A DNA stretch of 64,000 bases, from positions 44,829 to 108,828 of the forward strand of contig NZ_JAGGNV010000048.1 of the NCBI RefSeq assembly GCF_018614955.1. The letters run 5' to 3'. Shown here piece by piece: positions 43,008 to 51,235 of this stretch; within the stretch, counting starts at the first letter, position 1, and each line of letters begins with the position of its first letter. The DNA comes from Variovorax paradoxus (lineage in GTDB: Bacteria; Pseudomonadota; Gammaproteobacteria; Burkholderiales; Burkholderiaceae_C). The notes beneath the pieces are model-generated. The model searched no databases, was not told where the DNA came from, and was given only the letters and a program-made list of their open reading frames with translations. The translations under genes were made by a program, and so were the position numbers.

Positions 43008-43235
43008 ATGTCCGCCCTCAAACTAACCCAAATCGGCAACTCCGTCGGTGTCATCCTGCCCAAGGAAGTGCTGGCAAAGATGAATGTGAGCAAGGGCGAC
43101 ACGGTGTTTCTGACCGAGGCGGCCAATGGGGGGTTTAACCTCACTCCATACGACGATGAGTTCGAACGGCAGATGGAAGCCGCACGCCGCATCATGAAGA
43201 AACGGCGCAATGCCCTTCGTGAGCTGGCCAAGTGA
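43008..43235 (+). CDS. AbrB/MazE-type antitoxin
   Basis: A 75-residue DNA-binding antitoxin. The swapped-hairpin AbrB fold is recognisable: MSALKLTQIGNSVGVILPKE and VSKGDTVFLTEA (first 45 residues). The C-terminal helix (DEFERQMEAARRIMKKRRNA, ending LRELAK) is the likely toxin-binding segment, as in Phd-like partners of Doc. It starts at the ATG at 43008 behind GGAGAG; an earlier in-frame ATG lies four codons upstream. Its TGA overlaps the GTG of the toxin gene. It sits on the opposite strand to the urease genes. Confidence 0.9.
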   Translation: MSALKLTQIGNSVGVILPKEVLAKMNVSKGDTVFLTEAANGGFNLTPYDDEFERQMEAARRIMKKRRNALRELAK

Positions 43236-43636
43236 CTGCGGCGAACGAGCGTTGGACTTGGCTGAGCGTCGAGTCGGTTCGCGCGGCTCACGAAGAGCAG
43301 TTGGTCGAGCATGGCGGGCCGCCGGGGGTGCGCGATGAAGGCTTGCTGGCTTCGGCAATGGCGCGTCCACAACACCGCGCGCTTTACGAGTCCGCCGGGC
43401 TGGCTGAACTCGCCGCGAGCTATGCATTCGGTATTGCTCGCAACCATCCGTTCGTTGATGGCAACAAAAGAACCGCGCTTGTGGCGATGGAAGTGTTTCT
43501 CGACCTCAACGGTTGGGAGCTCAATGCTTCCGACGAGGCATGTGTCTTGACAATCCTCGCGCTTGCCGCCAGCCAGTTGGAAGAAGCGGCTCTTGCGCAA
43601 TGGATCCGAGATCACCTTCAGCCGCGCGTCGCCTGA
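43232..43636 (+). CDS. doc: Doc-family (Fic-fold) toxin
   Basis: A 134-residue toxin of the death-on-curing family, which phosphorylates elongation factor Tu to stop translation. The catalytic motif HPFVDGNKRTA is complete (His72 to Arg80), in the middle of the Fic-fold helices. The start is a GTG overlapping the antitoxin stop (GTGA). It ends three bases before the ureC stop codon on the other strand, so it is tail-to-tail with ureC. It pairs with an AbrB-type rather than a Phd-type antitoxin. Confidence 0.92.
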   Translation: MTAANERWTWLSVESVRAAHEEQLVEHGGPPGVRDEGLLASAMARPQHRALYESAGLAELAASYAFGIARNHPFVDGNKRTALVAMEVFLDLNGWELNASDEACVLTILALAASQLEEAALAQWIRDHLQPRVA

Positions 43637-43639
43637 CAT

Positions 43640-45358
43640 TCAGAACAAAAAGTACCGCTGCGTCATCGGCAACGAAACCGCCGGATCGCAGGTCAGCAGC
43701 TGCCCGTCGGCCCGCACCGCATAGGTCTGCGCGTCGATCTCCATCCTCGGCGTGTAGGCGTTGTGCACCATGTGCTGCTTGCGGACGCCGCGGATGTTCT
43801 TCACCGCGCTCAGGGTCTTGGCGAGGCCGTAGCGCTCGCCGATGCCGGCGGCCAGGCCGGCCTGCGAGACGAAGGTCAGCGAGCTCTTCGCCAGCGAGCC
43901 GCCGAAGGCGCCGAACATCGGGCGGTAGTGCACCGGCTGCGGCGTCGGGATGGAGGCGTTGGGATCGCCCATCGCGGCCATCGCGATGGTGCCGCCCTTC
44001 AGGATGGCGAAGGGCTTGACGCCGAAGAAGGCCGGCTTCCACACCACCAGGTCGGCCCACTTGCCGACCTCGATGCTGCCAACCTCGTGCGCGATGCCGT
44101 GGGAGATGGCCGGGTTGATCGTGTACTTGGCGACGTAGCGCTTGGCGCGGAAGTTGTCGTTGCGCGCGCCGTCTTCCGGCAGCTTGCCGCGCTGGCCCTT
44201 CATCTTGTGCGCCGTCTGCCAGCAGCGGATGACGACCTCGCCGACCCGGCCCATGGCCTGGCTGTCGGAGCTGAACATGCTGATCGCGCCGAGGTCGTGC
44301 AGGATGTCCTCGGCCGCGATGGTCTCCTTGCGGATGCGGCTCTCGGCGAAGGCCAGGTCCTCGGGGATGCCGGCATCGAGGTGGTGGCACACCATCAACA
44401 TGTCGACGTGCTCGTCGAGCGTGTTCACGGTGTAGGGCATGGTCGGGTTGGTGGAAGAGGGCAGGAAGTTCGGCTCGCCCACCACACGCAGGATGTCGGG
44501 TGCATGGCCGCCGCCGGCGCCTTCGGTGTGGAAGGCGCAGATCGCGCGGCCGCCCACCGCCGCGATGGTGTTCTCGACGAAGCCCGATTCGTTCAGCGTG
44601 TCGCTGTGAATCGCGACCTGCGTGTCGGTGGCGTCGGCCACGTCGAGGCAGTTGCTGATCGCGGCCGGCGTGGTGCCCCAGTCTTCATGCAGCTTGAGGC
44701 CGATCACGCCGGCGTCGATCTGCTCATGCAGCGCCGCGGGCAGGCTCGCATTGCCCTTGCCCAGAAAGCCGAGGTTCATCGGGAAGGCGTCGGCCGCCTG
44801 CAACATGCGCTCGATGTGCCAGGGCCCGGGCGTCGCGGTGGTCGCGAAGGTGCCGGTCGCCGGGCCGGTGCCGCCGCCGAGCATGGTGGTGACGCCCGAG
44901 GCCAGCGCCTCCTCGATCTGCTGCGGGCAGATGAAGTGGATGTGGCTGTCGATGCCGCCGGCGGTGACGATGTTGCCCTCGCAGCTGATGACCTCGGTGC
45001 CCGGGCCGATGACGATGTCCACGCCCGGCTGCACGTCCGGGTTGCCGGCCTTGCCGATCGCGACGATGCGCCCGCCCCGCAAGCCGATGTCGGCCTTGAC
45101 GATGCCCCAGTGGTCGAGGATCAGCGCGTTGGTCATGACCGTGTCGACGGTGCCTTCGGCGCGCGTGCGCTGTGACTGCGCCATGCCGTCGCGAATCGTC
45201 TTGCCGCCGCCGAACTTGACTTCTTCACCGTATCCGCCGGCGCGCAGGGTGTAGTCCTCCTCGACCTCGATCACCAGGTCGGAGTCTGCAAGACGGACGC
45301 GGTCGCCCACGGTGGGCCCGAAGATTTCGGCGTAGGCACGCCGGCCAATCGTTGCCAT
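43640..45358 (-). CDS. ureC: Urease alpha subunit
   Basis: UreC holds the dinuclear nickel active site that splits urea to ammonia and carbamate. The 572-residue product contains all expected ligands: the HIHFICP pair, the carbamylated Lys in GLKLHEDWG, the His in AIHSDTLNE, the His in FHTEGAGGGHAPD, the catalytic His region VCHHLDA, and the Asp in FSSDSQAMGR. Length is normal (about 567-572). It lies two bases after the ureB stop. A toxin-antitoxin pair separates it from ureE. Confidence 0.99.
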   Translation of the reverse strand: MATIGRRAYAEIFGPTVGDRVRLADSDLVIEVEEDYTLRAGGYGEEVKFGGGKTIRDGMAQSQRTRAEGTVDTVMTNALILDHWGIVKADIGLRGGRIVAIGKAGNPDVQPGVDIVIGPGTEVISCEGNIVTAGGIDSHIHFICPQQIEEALASGVTTMLGGGTGPATGTFATTATPGPWHIERMLQAADAFPMNLGFLGKGNASLPAALHEQIDAGVIGLKLHEDWGTTPAAISNCLDVADATDTQVAIHSDTLNESGFVENTIAAVGGRAICAFHTEGAGGGHAPDILRVVGEPNFLPSSTNPTMPYTVNTLDEHVDMLMVCHHLDAGIPEDLAFAESRIRKETIAAEDILHDLGAISMFSSDSQAMGRVGEVVIRCWQTAHKMKGQRGKLPEDGARNDNFRAKRYVAKYTINPAISHGIAHEVGSIEVGKWADLVVWKPAFFGVKPFAILKGGTIAMAAMGDPNASIPTPQPVHYRPMFGAFGGSLAKSSLTFVSQAGLAAGIGERYGLAKTLSAVKNIRGVRKQHMVHNAYTPRMEIDAQTYAVRADGQLLTCDPAVSLPMTQRYFLF

Positions 45359-45360
45359 GT

Positions 45361-45669
45361 CTAGAGCTTTCCTTGAACCAGGCCGCGGAATCCGTAGACC
45401 ACGCGATCGCCTGCGAAGTCAACCAGCTCGACCGTGCGCTGCTGCCCCGGCTCGAAGCGCACCGCGGTGCCCGAGGCGATGTTCAGGCGCATGCCGTGGG
45501 CGGCCTCGCGATCGAAGCCCAGGGCGCCGTTGGTTTCGGCGAAGTGGTAGTGCGAGCCGACCTGGATCGGCCGGTCGGCGGTGTTCTGCACCACCAGCGT
45601 GATCGCGCGGCGGCCGGGGTTGAGGACGTGGTCGCCCTCGTCGGTGATGAGTTCGCCCGGGATGATCAT
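45361..45669 (-). CDS. ureB: Urease beta subunit
   Basis: The 102-residue beta subunit (MIIPGELITDEGDHVLNPGR) packs against UreC in the urease trimer of trimers. The family segments NTADRPIQVGSHYHFAETN, GMRLNIASGTAVRFEPGQ and the terminal GDRVVYGFRGLVQGKL are all present. The ATG overlaps the TGA of the HupE/UreJ gene by four bases (ATGA), and the ureC ATG follows two bases after its stop. Confidence 0.98.
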   Translation of the reverse strand: MIIPGELITDEGDHVLNPGRRAITLVVQNTADRPIQVGSHYHFAETNGALGFDREAAHGMRLNIASGTAVRFEPGQQRTVELVDFAGDRVVYGFRGLVQGKL

Positions 45670-46271
45670 GCAAGGCCGCCGAGCAGTGCGACGCCGAACA
45701 CGGCGACGGCAGTGCCCGCAACGCGCGGCACCCAGCGGTTCGCATGGCGCAGCGACCAGCCGATCGCGATGCCGGCGGCATGCAGCAGCACCGTCGCAGC
45801 GAGCATGCCGGCCAGCGTGAGCGCGGCACCGGATTCGCCTGCCAATTCTTGACCATGCGCGACGCCATGGAACACGGCAAAGAGGCCGACCAGCGCGGCG
45901 GCGGCCAGCGCCGGCAGGCGGCGCTGCGTGAGGACCATCAGGCCCAGCACCAGCAGCGAGGCCGCGATCATCGGCTCGATCGCCGGCAGCTGCACACCCG
46001 CCAGCCCGAGCAAAGCACCGGCCAGCAGCATCGACGCGAAGCCCAGCGGCGCCCACAGCAGGTCGGGCCACGCGCGGCGTGCAGTGAGTGCGCTCCAGAG
46101 GCCGACCGCGACCATCGCGGCCAGGTGGTCCAGCCCGGTCAGCGGATGCAGGAAGCCGGACATGAATCCGTGGTGCATGCCGGCGTCGGCGCCGGTGTGG
46201 GCGCCGGCGGCCAGGGGCAGCGCGGCAAGAAGAAGCAGGGCGAGCGAGGACGCGGAACGAAGGGCGCGCAT
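45666..46271 (-). CDS. HupE/UreJ-family membrane protein
   Basis: A 201-residue inner-membrane protein with a signal-like N-terminus (MRALRSASSLALLLLAALPL) then about six transmembrane helices. The conserved HupE/UreJ motif HPLTGLDHLAAMVAVGLWSA and FAVFHGVAHGQEL with the histidine pairs are present. The family includes nickel or cobalt permeases linked to hydrogenase and urease, so nickel uptake for urease is the likely job. It sits between ureA and ureB, an arrangement known in some betaproteobacteria, and is coupled to ureB. Confidence 0.92.
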   Translation of the reverse strand: MRALRSASSLALLLLAALPLAAGAHTGADAGMHHGFMSGFLHPLTGLDHLAAMVAVGLWSALTARRAWPDLLWAPLGFASMLLAGALLGLAGVQLPAIEPMIAASLLVLGLMVLTQRRLPALAAAALVGLFAVFHGVAHGQELAGESGAALTLAGMLAATVLLHAAGIAIGWSLRHANRWVPRVAGTAVAVFGVALLGGLA

Positions 46272-46294
46272 GGTCTGGTAGTCCTGGTGGGGTT

Positions 46295-46597
46295 TCAAAC
46301 GATCGGTTGGTGCACGGTGACGAGCTTGGTGCCGTCCGGAAAGGTCGCTTCGACCTGGATGTCCGGGATCATCTCGGCCACCCCGTCCATCACGTCGGCG
46401 CGCGACAGCACGCTGCGGCCCTCGCTCATCAGGGCGGCGACGCTCTTGCCGTCGCGCGCACCCTCCATCACGGCAGCCGAGATCAGCGCCACGGCCTCGG
46501 GGTAGTTGAGCTTCAGTCCGCGCGCCCGGCGCCGTTCGGCCAGCAGGGCGGCCGTGAAGATGAGCAACTTGTCTTTTTCTCGCGGTGTCAGTTCCAT
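46295..46597 (-). CDS. ureA: Urease gamma subunit
   Basis: The 100-residue gamma subunit (MELTPREKDKLLIFTAALLA) is the smallest urease chain. It shows RGLKLNYPEAVALISAAVMEGARDG and the terminal EATFPDGTKLVTVHQPIV. The length is standard. It is the first urease gene on this strand and is divergent from the NCS1-permease histidine kinase gene with only 27 bases between starts. No ureD is found upstream or elsewhere in the window. Confidence 0.98.
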   Translation of the reverse strand: MELTPREKDKLLIFTAALLAERRRARGLKLNYPEAVALISAAVMEGARDGKSVAALMSEGRSVLSRADVMDGVAEMIPDIQVEATFPDGTKLVTVHQPIV

Positions 46598-46606
46598 GAG
46601 CGGCAA

Positions 46607-46632
46607 TGTTGCAACACTCGTGCCGTGGCACG
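46607..46632. promoter_or_regulatory. Paired palindromes between ureA and the NCS1-kinase gene
   Basis: Two perfect palindromes lie side by side: TGTTGCAACA (46607-46616) and CGTGCC-GT-GGCACG (46619-46632). They fill the 27 bases between the two divergent starts and run into the first codons of the kinase gene. They are candidate operators for a shared regulator of urease and kinase genes, perhaps the LuxR-type regulator at 50182. Confidence 0.45.
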
Positions 46633-49600
46633 AAAGCTGCACTTTGAACCCGTGGACTCTACCGCCGTTCCCCCGCTCCCGAGCGACGAAGCCCCGCAGC
46701 GCATCGTCAAGGTCCGGCGCGACTACAACAGCTGGGTGGCGCGCGAAACGCTCGAGGACTACGCGCTGCGCTACACACCCCAGCGTTTTCGCCGCATGTC
46801 GGAGTGGCGCGTGGCGAGCACGGCCTTCGGCGGCGCGGCCTCCTTCCTGATCCTCGAAGCGGTCGGCGCCACGCTGCTGGTGCAATACGGCTTCATCAAT
46901 GCCGCCTGGGCCATCCTGGTCACCGGGCTCATCATCTTCCTCGCTGGCCTGCCGATCAGCGTCTACGCGGCGCGCTACGGCGTCGACATGGATCTGCTCA
47001 CGCGCGGCGCCGGCTTCGGCTACATCGGCTCCACGCTGACCTCGCTGATCTACGCCTCCTTCACCTTCATCTTCTTCGCGCTCGAGGCGGCGGTGATGGC
47101 CTATGCGCTCGAGCTCGCCCTCGGCATCCCCGTGGTGTGGGGCTACCTGGTCTGCGCGCTGGTGGTGATTCCGCTCGTCACGCACGGCATCTCGGCCATC
47201 AGCCGGCTGCAGGTCTGGACCCAGCCGATCTGGCTCGTGATGCTGGTGGTTCCCTTTGGCTATGTGCTGGTGCGCGATCCTGGTGCGTTCGAGGGCATCG
47301 TGCACTACAACGGCGTCAAGCCCGGTGCCATCGGTTTCGATCTGCACTTGTTCGGTGCTGCGCTCACCGTCGGCATCGCGCTGATCACGCAGATGGGCGA
47401 GCAGGCCGACTACCTGCGCTTCATGCCGGTCCGCACGGCCGCCAACCGCGGCCGCTGGTGGGCCGGCGTGCTCGTGGGCGGGCCGGGCTGGGTGGTGCTG
47501 GGCGTGCTCAAGATGCTGGGCGGCGCGCTGCTCGCCTATCTCGCCATCGGCCACATGGTGCCGCCCGAGCGTGCGGTCGATCCCAATCAGATGTACCTGG
47601 CGGCCTACGAGTACGTGTTCCCTCAATACGGCTGGGCGGTGGCCGCGACGGCGCTGTTCGTGGTCATCTCGCAGCTCAAGATCAACGTCACCAACGCCTA
47701 TGCGGGCTCGCTCGCCTGGAGCAATTTCTTTTCGCGCGTCACGCACAGCCATCCGGGCCGCGTGGTGTGGGTGGTGTTCAACGCGCTGATCGCCTTCATG
47801 CTGATGGAGATGAACGTGTTCGAGGCGCTGGGCGACGTGCTCGGCCTCTACGCCAACATCGCGATCGCCTGGATGATGGCGGTGGTGGCGGATTTGGTCG
47901 TCAACAAGCCGCTGGGCCTGTCGCCGCCGGGCATCGAGTTCAAGCGCGCGCACCTGTGGGACATCAACCCGGTCGGCGTCGGCGCCATGGCGCTGGCCTC
48001 GGCCCTGTCGATCACTGCGCACCTCGGCGTGTTCGGCCCGATGGCGCAGGCCTTCTCGGCGCTGATTGCGCTGGGCACGGCCTTCGTCGCGGCGCCGCTG
48101 ATCGCCTGGGCCACGCGCGGCAAGTACTACATCGCGCGGGTGTCCGACGACTGCGGCTCGGCGCCTTTTGCGCCGGCCACCGGCCGTTCGGCCGTGCGCT
48201 GGGCACGCGTCGAATCGGAGGCCGGCAGCTATCGGCGCTTGAGCACGCAGCACTGCGTGATCTGCGAGCGCGAGTACGAAGGCCCGGACATGGCGCATTG
48301 CCCTGCCTACCAGGGCGCGATCTGCTCGCTGTGCTGCACGCTCGACGCGCGCTGCGGCGATCTCTGCAAGCCTCAGGCGAGTCTCTCGGCGCAATGGTCG
48401 GGCGCGCTGCGCTGGCTGCTGCCGCGCCGCGTCTGGCCCTACCTCGACACCGGGCTCGGCCACTTCCTGCTCTTGATGCTGATCGTGGTGCCGCTCCTGG
48501 CCGCGGTCTTCGGCGTGCTCTACCAGCAGGAACTGCGCGGCCTGGGCGAAGGACCGTTGGCCGAAGCGGTGCAGCCCGCGCACCTGCGCTCGGGCTTTCT
48601 CAAGGCCTACATGGCGCTGCTCTTGATCGCCGGCATCGTCGCCTGGTGGCTGGTGCTCGCGCACCAGAGCCGCAAGGTGGCGCAGGAGGAATCGAATCGC
48701 CAGACCCACCTGCTGGTGCGCGAGATCGAGCTGCACCGCGAGACCGACCGCGCCTTGCAGGCCGCCAAGCAGACGGCCGAGCAGGCGCGCGAGCAGGCCG
48801 ACCAGGCCAACCAGGCCAAGAGCCGCTACATCAGCGCCATCAGCCATGAGCTGCGCACGCCGCTCAACAGCATCCTGGGCTACGCGCAGCTGATGGGCGA
48901 GGATGCGGCCGTGCCGCCGCACCGCCAGCAGGCGGTGGCGGTCATCAAGCGCGGCGGCGAGCACCTGCTGTCGCTGATCGAAGGCACGCTCGACATCGCG
49001 CACATCGAGGCCGGCAAGCTGACGCTTCATGCCAAGCCGATGCAGTTCGCCGAGCTCATGAGCGAGCTGGCGGACATGTTCGAGCTGCAGGCGGCCGAGA
49101 AGGGCCTGGCTTTTCGCTTCGAGCCCGCCGGCGAACTGCCCGAGCTGGTGCGCGCCGACGAGCGGCGCGTGCGGCAGATCCTCATCAACCTGCTGGGCAA
49201 TGCGATCAAGTTCACGGGCAGCGGGCAGGTCACGCTGCGCCTGCGCTATGCGCGCGAGTTCGCCGCGATCGAGGTCGAGGACACCGGGCCCGGCATGTCG
49301 GCCGAGGAACTGAGCCGCATCTTCGAGCCTTTCGCGCGCGGCACGAGCGCCGGCCCGTCCGCGCCCGGCGCGGGCCTGGGCCTCACGATCGCGAAGATGC
49401 TGATCGATCTGATGGGCGGCGAGATGCATGTGCAGAGCGCGCCCGGCGCCGGCTCGGTGTTTCGGGTGCGGCTGTTCCTGCCGCGCGTGCACGAGGCGCC
49501 GGCCACCGGCGGCCGGCGCACGACCGTGGCCGCGCCCCGGCTGCGGCGCGGCTACGAAGGCCCGCGCCGGCGCCTGCTGGTGGTCGACAACGAAGAGGCC

Positions 49601-50185
49601 GATCGCGATCTGCTCGTGCATGTGCTCGCGCCGCTGGGCTTCGAACTGCGCACGGCGGCCAGCGGCCACGATGCGCTGGACCTGATCGCCGCCGGCTGGC
49701 ACCCCGACGCGATGTTCGTCGACCTCGCGATGCCGGGCATCGACGGCTGGGAAACCATTCGCCGCTCGCGCGCGCTCGGCCTTGCCGGGGCGGCGGTCGC
49801 GATCGTCTCGGCCAACGCCTTCGACAAGCGGCTGGACAACGACGTCGGCATCGCGCCCGAGGACTTCTTCGTCAAGCCGGTGCGCCACAGCGAGCTGCTC
49901 GACTGGCTTGAGCGCCGGCTCGCGCTGCGCTGGACCGACAAGGCCGCCGCGCCGCCACAGGCGCCCGCGCAGCCTGCGGCCGTGCTGCCCGATGCGGCCA
50001 GCTTGCGTGCACTTGAAGAGGCCGTCGGCCTCGGCTACTTTCGCGGCATCATGAACCAGCTCGATGCCATCGATGCGGCCCAGCCCGAATGCGCGGGCTG
50101 GACCGCGGCGCAGCGCGCGCTGGCGCGGCAGTTCCAGTTCGAGGCGATCAGCCGCGCCTTGATTGCAGCGGCGGGCACGCCATGA
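46625..50185 (+). CDS. NCS1-type permease fused to a hybrid histidine kinase
   Basis: A 1,186-residue inner-membrane sensor. Residues about 50-510 are a full NCS1 (cytosine/purine/allantoin) permease with some twelve transmembrane helices (EWRVASTAFGGAASFLILEA, YAARYGVDMDLLTRGAGFGYI, LKINVTNAYAGSLAWSNFF). A cytoplasmic linker with eight cysteines follows (544-581). Two further transmembrane segments lie near 616-635 and 657-678. A coiled coil leads to HisKA with phospho-His741 (ISHELRTPLNSILGYAQ), HATPase_c (LLGNAIKF, DTGPGMS, GAGLGLTIAK) and a receiver with Asp1033, ending in a helical 70-residue domain. The start is probably the GTG at 46625; a GTG at 46652 is possible. A kinase sensing substrate through a transporter domain, like CbrA, is the likely mode. 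It is coupled (ATGA) to a LuxR-type regulator. Confidence 0.92.
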   Translation: MARKLHFEPVDSTAVPPLPSDEAPQRIVKVRRDYNSWVARETLEDYALRYTPQRFRRMSEWRVASTAFGGAASFLILEAVGATLLVQYGFINAAWAILVTGLIIFLAGLPISVYAARYGVDMDLLTRGAGFGYIGSTLTSLIYASFTFIFFALEAAVMAYALELALGIPVVWGYLVCALVVIPLVTHGISAISRLQVWTQPIWLVMLVVPFGYVLVRDPGAFEGIVHYNGVKPGAIGFDLHLFGAALTVGIALITQMGEQADYLRFMPVRTAANRGRWWAGVLVGGPGWVVLGVLKMLGGALLAYLAIGHMVPPERAVDPNQMYLAAYEYVFPQYGWAVAATALFVVISQLKINVTNAYAGSLAWSNFFSRVTHSHPGRVVWVVFNALIAFMLMEMNVFEALGDVLGLYANIAIAWMMAVVADLVVNKPLGLSPPGIEFKRAHLWDINPVGVGAMALASALSITAHLGVFGPMAQAFSALIALGTAFVAAPLIAWATRGKYYIARVSDDCGSAPFAPATGRSAVRWARVESEAGSYRRLSTQHCVICEREYEGPDMAHCPAYQGAICSLCCTLDARCGDLCKPQASLSAQWSGALRWLLPRRVWPYLDTGLGHFLLLMLIVVPLLAAVFGVLYQQELRGLGEGPLAEAVQPAHLRSGFLKAYMALLLIAGIVAWWLVLAHQSRKVAQEESNRQTHLLVREIELHRETDRALQAAKQTAEQAREQADQANQAKSRYISAISHELRTPLNSILGYAQLMGEDAAVPPHRQQAVAVIKRGGEHLLSLIEGTLDIAHIEAGKLTLHAKPMQFAELMSELADMFELQAAEKGLAFRFEPAGELPELVRADERRVRQILINLLGNAIKFTGSGQVTLRLRYAREFAAIEVEDTGPGMSAEELSRIFEPFARGTSAGPSAPGAGLGLTIAKMLIDLMGGEMHVQSAPGAGSVFRVRLFLPRVHEAPATGGRRTTVAAPRLRRGYEGPRRRLLVVDNEEADRDLLVHVLAPLGFELRTAASGHDALDLIAAGWHPDAMFVDLAMPGIDGWETIRRSRALGLAGAAVAIVSANAFDKRLDNDVGIAPEDFFVKPVRHSELLDWLERRLALRWTDKAAAPPQAPAQPAAVLPDAASLRALEEAVGLGYFRGIMNQLDAIDAAQPECAGWTAAQRALARQFQFEAISRALIAAAGTP

Positions 50186-51195
50186 GCAGCGAACTCATGC
50201 CACCCCTCGTGCACAGCCTGCGCGAGCACGCGGGCACCGGCGATCTCGTGCTGATCGTCGACGACGTGCCCGACAACCTCGCCGTGCTGCACGATGCGCT
50301 CGACGAATCGGGTTACGCCGTACTGGTCGCGACCAGCGGCGAGCAGGCCCTGCAGCGCGCGGCCCAGGCGCGCCCCGACATCGTGCTGCTCGACGCGATG
50401 ATGCCGGGCATCGACGGCTTCGAGGTCGCGCGCCGCCTCAAGGCCGATGCGGCGACCGCCCATATCCCGATCGTCTTCATGACCGGCCTCACCGAGACCG
50501 AGCACCTGGTCGCCGCGCTGGAGGCCGGCGGTGTCGACTACGTCACCAAGCCGATCAAGCCCAAGGAAGTGCTGGCGCGCATGAACGTGCACCTGCAGGG
50601 CGCGCGCGCCGCGCGGCAGGCGGCGCAGCAGGCCGGCCAGGCGCGCAATGCGCTCGACGCCTTCGGTTACGCGAGCTTCACCGTGCGCATGCCCGAGGGC
50701 CGGCTCATCTGGCAGACCGCGCTGGCGCGCGACCTGCTGCAGCGCTACTGCGCGACGGCCGCGCCGGCCACGCCGCCGGTGGTGCTCGAATGGCTGCGCC
50801 AGCACCTGCCCGATGCACAGCAGCGCCAGGTCGAGCCGCCCATGCTCACGATCGCGCAGGGCGCCGCCAGCCTCAGCCTGCGACTGCACCAGCAGACCGG
50901 GCACGACGAGGAGGGCGACGACTGGCTGATCATCATGCGTGAGGTCTCCGGCACCGCGGTGATCGAAGCCATGAGCCTGAGCCTGAAGCTCACCGCACGC
51001 GAGGCCGAGGTGCTGTACTGGGTGGTCAAGGGCAAGACCAACAAAGACATCGGCGAGATCCTCGGCGCGAGCCCCGCCACCGCCAAGAAGCACCTGGAGC
51101 GCGTGTACGTGAAGCTGGGCGTCGAGACCCGCACTGCGGCCGCCGGCGTGGCGATGAAACGCATTCGCGAGCTGCAGCCGCAGTTCGAAATATGA
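50182..51195 (+). CDS. LuxR-type response regulator
   Basis: A 337-residue regulator. The receiver domain occupies residues 20-140 (LVLIVDDVPDNLAVLHDAL), with the phosphoacceptor Asp71 in VLLDAMMPGIDGFE and the conserved Lys in YVTKPIKPKE. An uncharacterised middle region (about 150-270, LDAFGYASFTVRMPEGRLIW) resembles a PAS-like domain. A C-terminal LuxR helix-turn-helix (LTAREAEVLYWVVKGKTN, ASPATAKKHLERVYVKLGV) completes it. Its ATG overlaps the stop of the permease-kinase, so the two form one signalling unit. Regulation of the adjacent urease genes is inferred from position. Confidence 0.95.
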   Translation: MSSELMPPLVHSLREHAGTGDLVLIVDDVPDNLAVLHDALDESGYAVLVATSGEQALQRAAQARPDIVLLDAMMPGIDGFEVARRLKADAATAHIPIVFMTGLTETEHLVAALEAGGVDYVTKPIKPKEVLARMNVHLQGARAARQAAQQAGQARNALDAFGYASFTVRMPEGRLIWQTALARDLLQRYCATAAPATPPVVLEWLRQHLPDAQQRQVEPPMLTIAQGAASLSLRLHQQTGHDEEGDDWLIIMREVSGTAVIEAMSLSLKLTAREAEVLYWVVKGKTNKDIGEILGASPATAKKHLERVYVKLGVETRTAAAGVAMKRIRELQPQFEI

Positions 51196-51235
51196 GCCGA
51201 TGAATTGACGCCGGCCGCTCCTAGAATCCGCGGCC

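Noticed and set aside
46295..49888. A long minus-strand frame extending ureA upstream, opposite the NCS1-kinase
   Set aside because: Only the last 100 residues match UreA, starting at MELTPREK. The rest is antisense to a gene with clear transporter and kinase domains.
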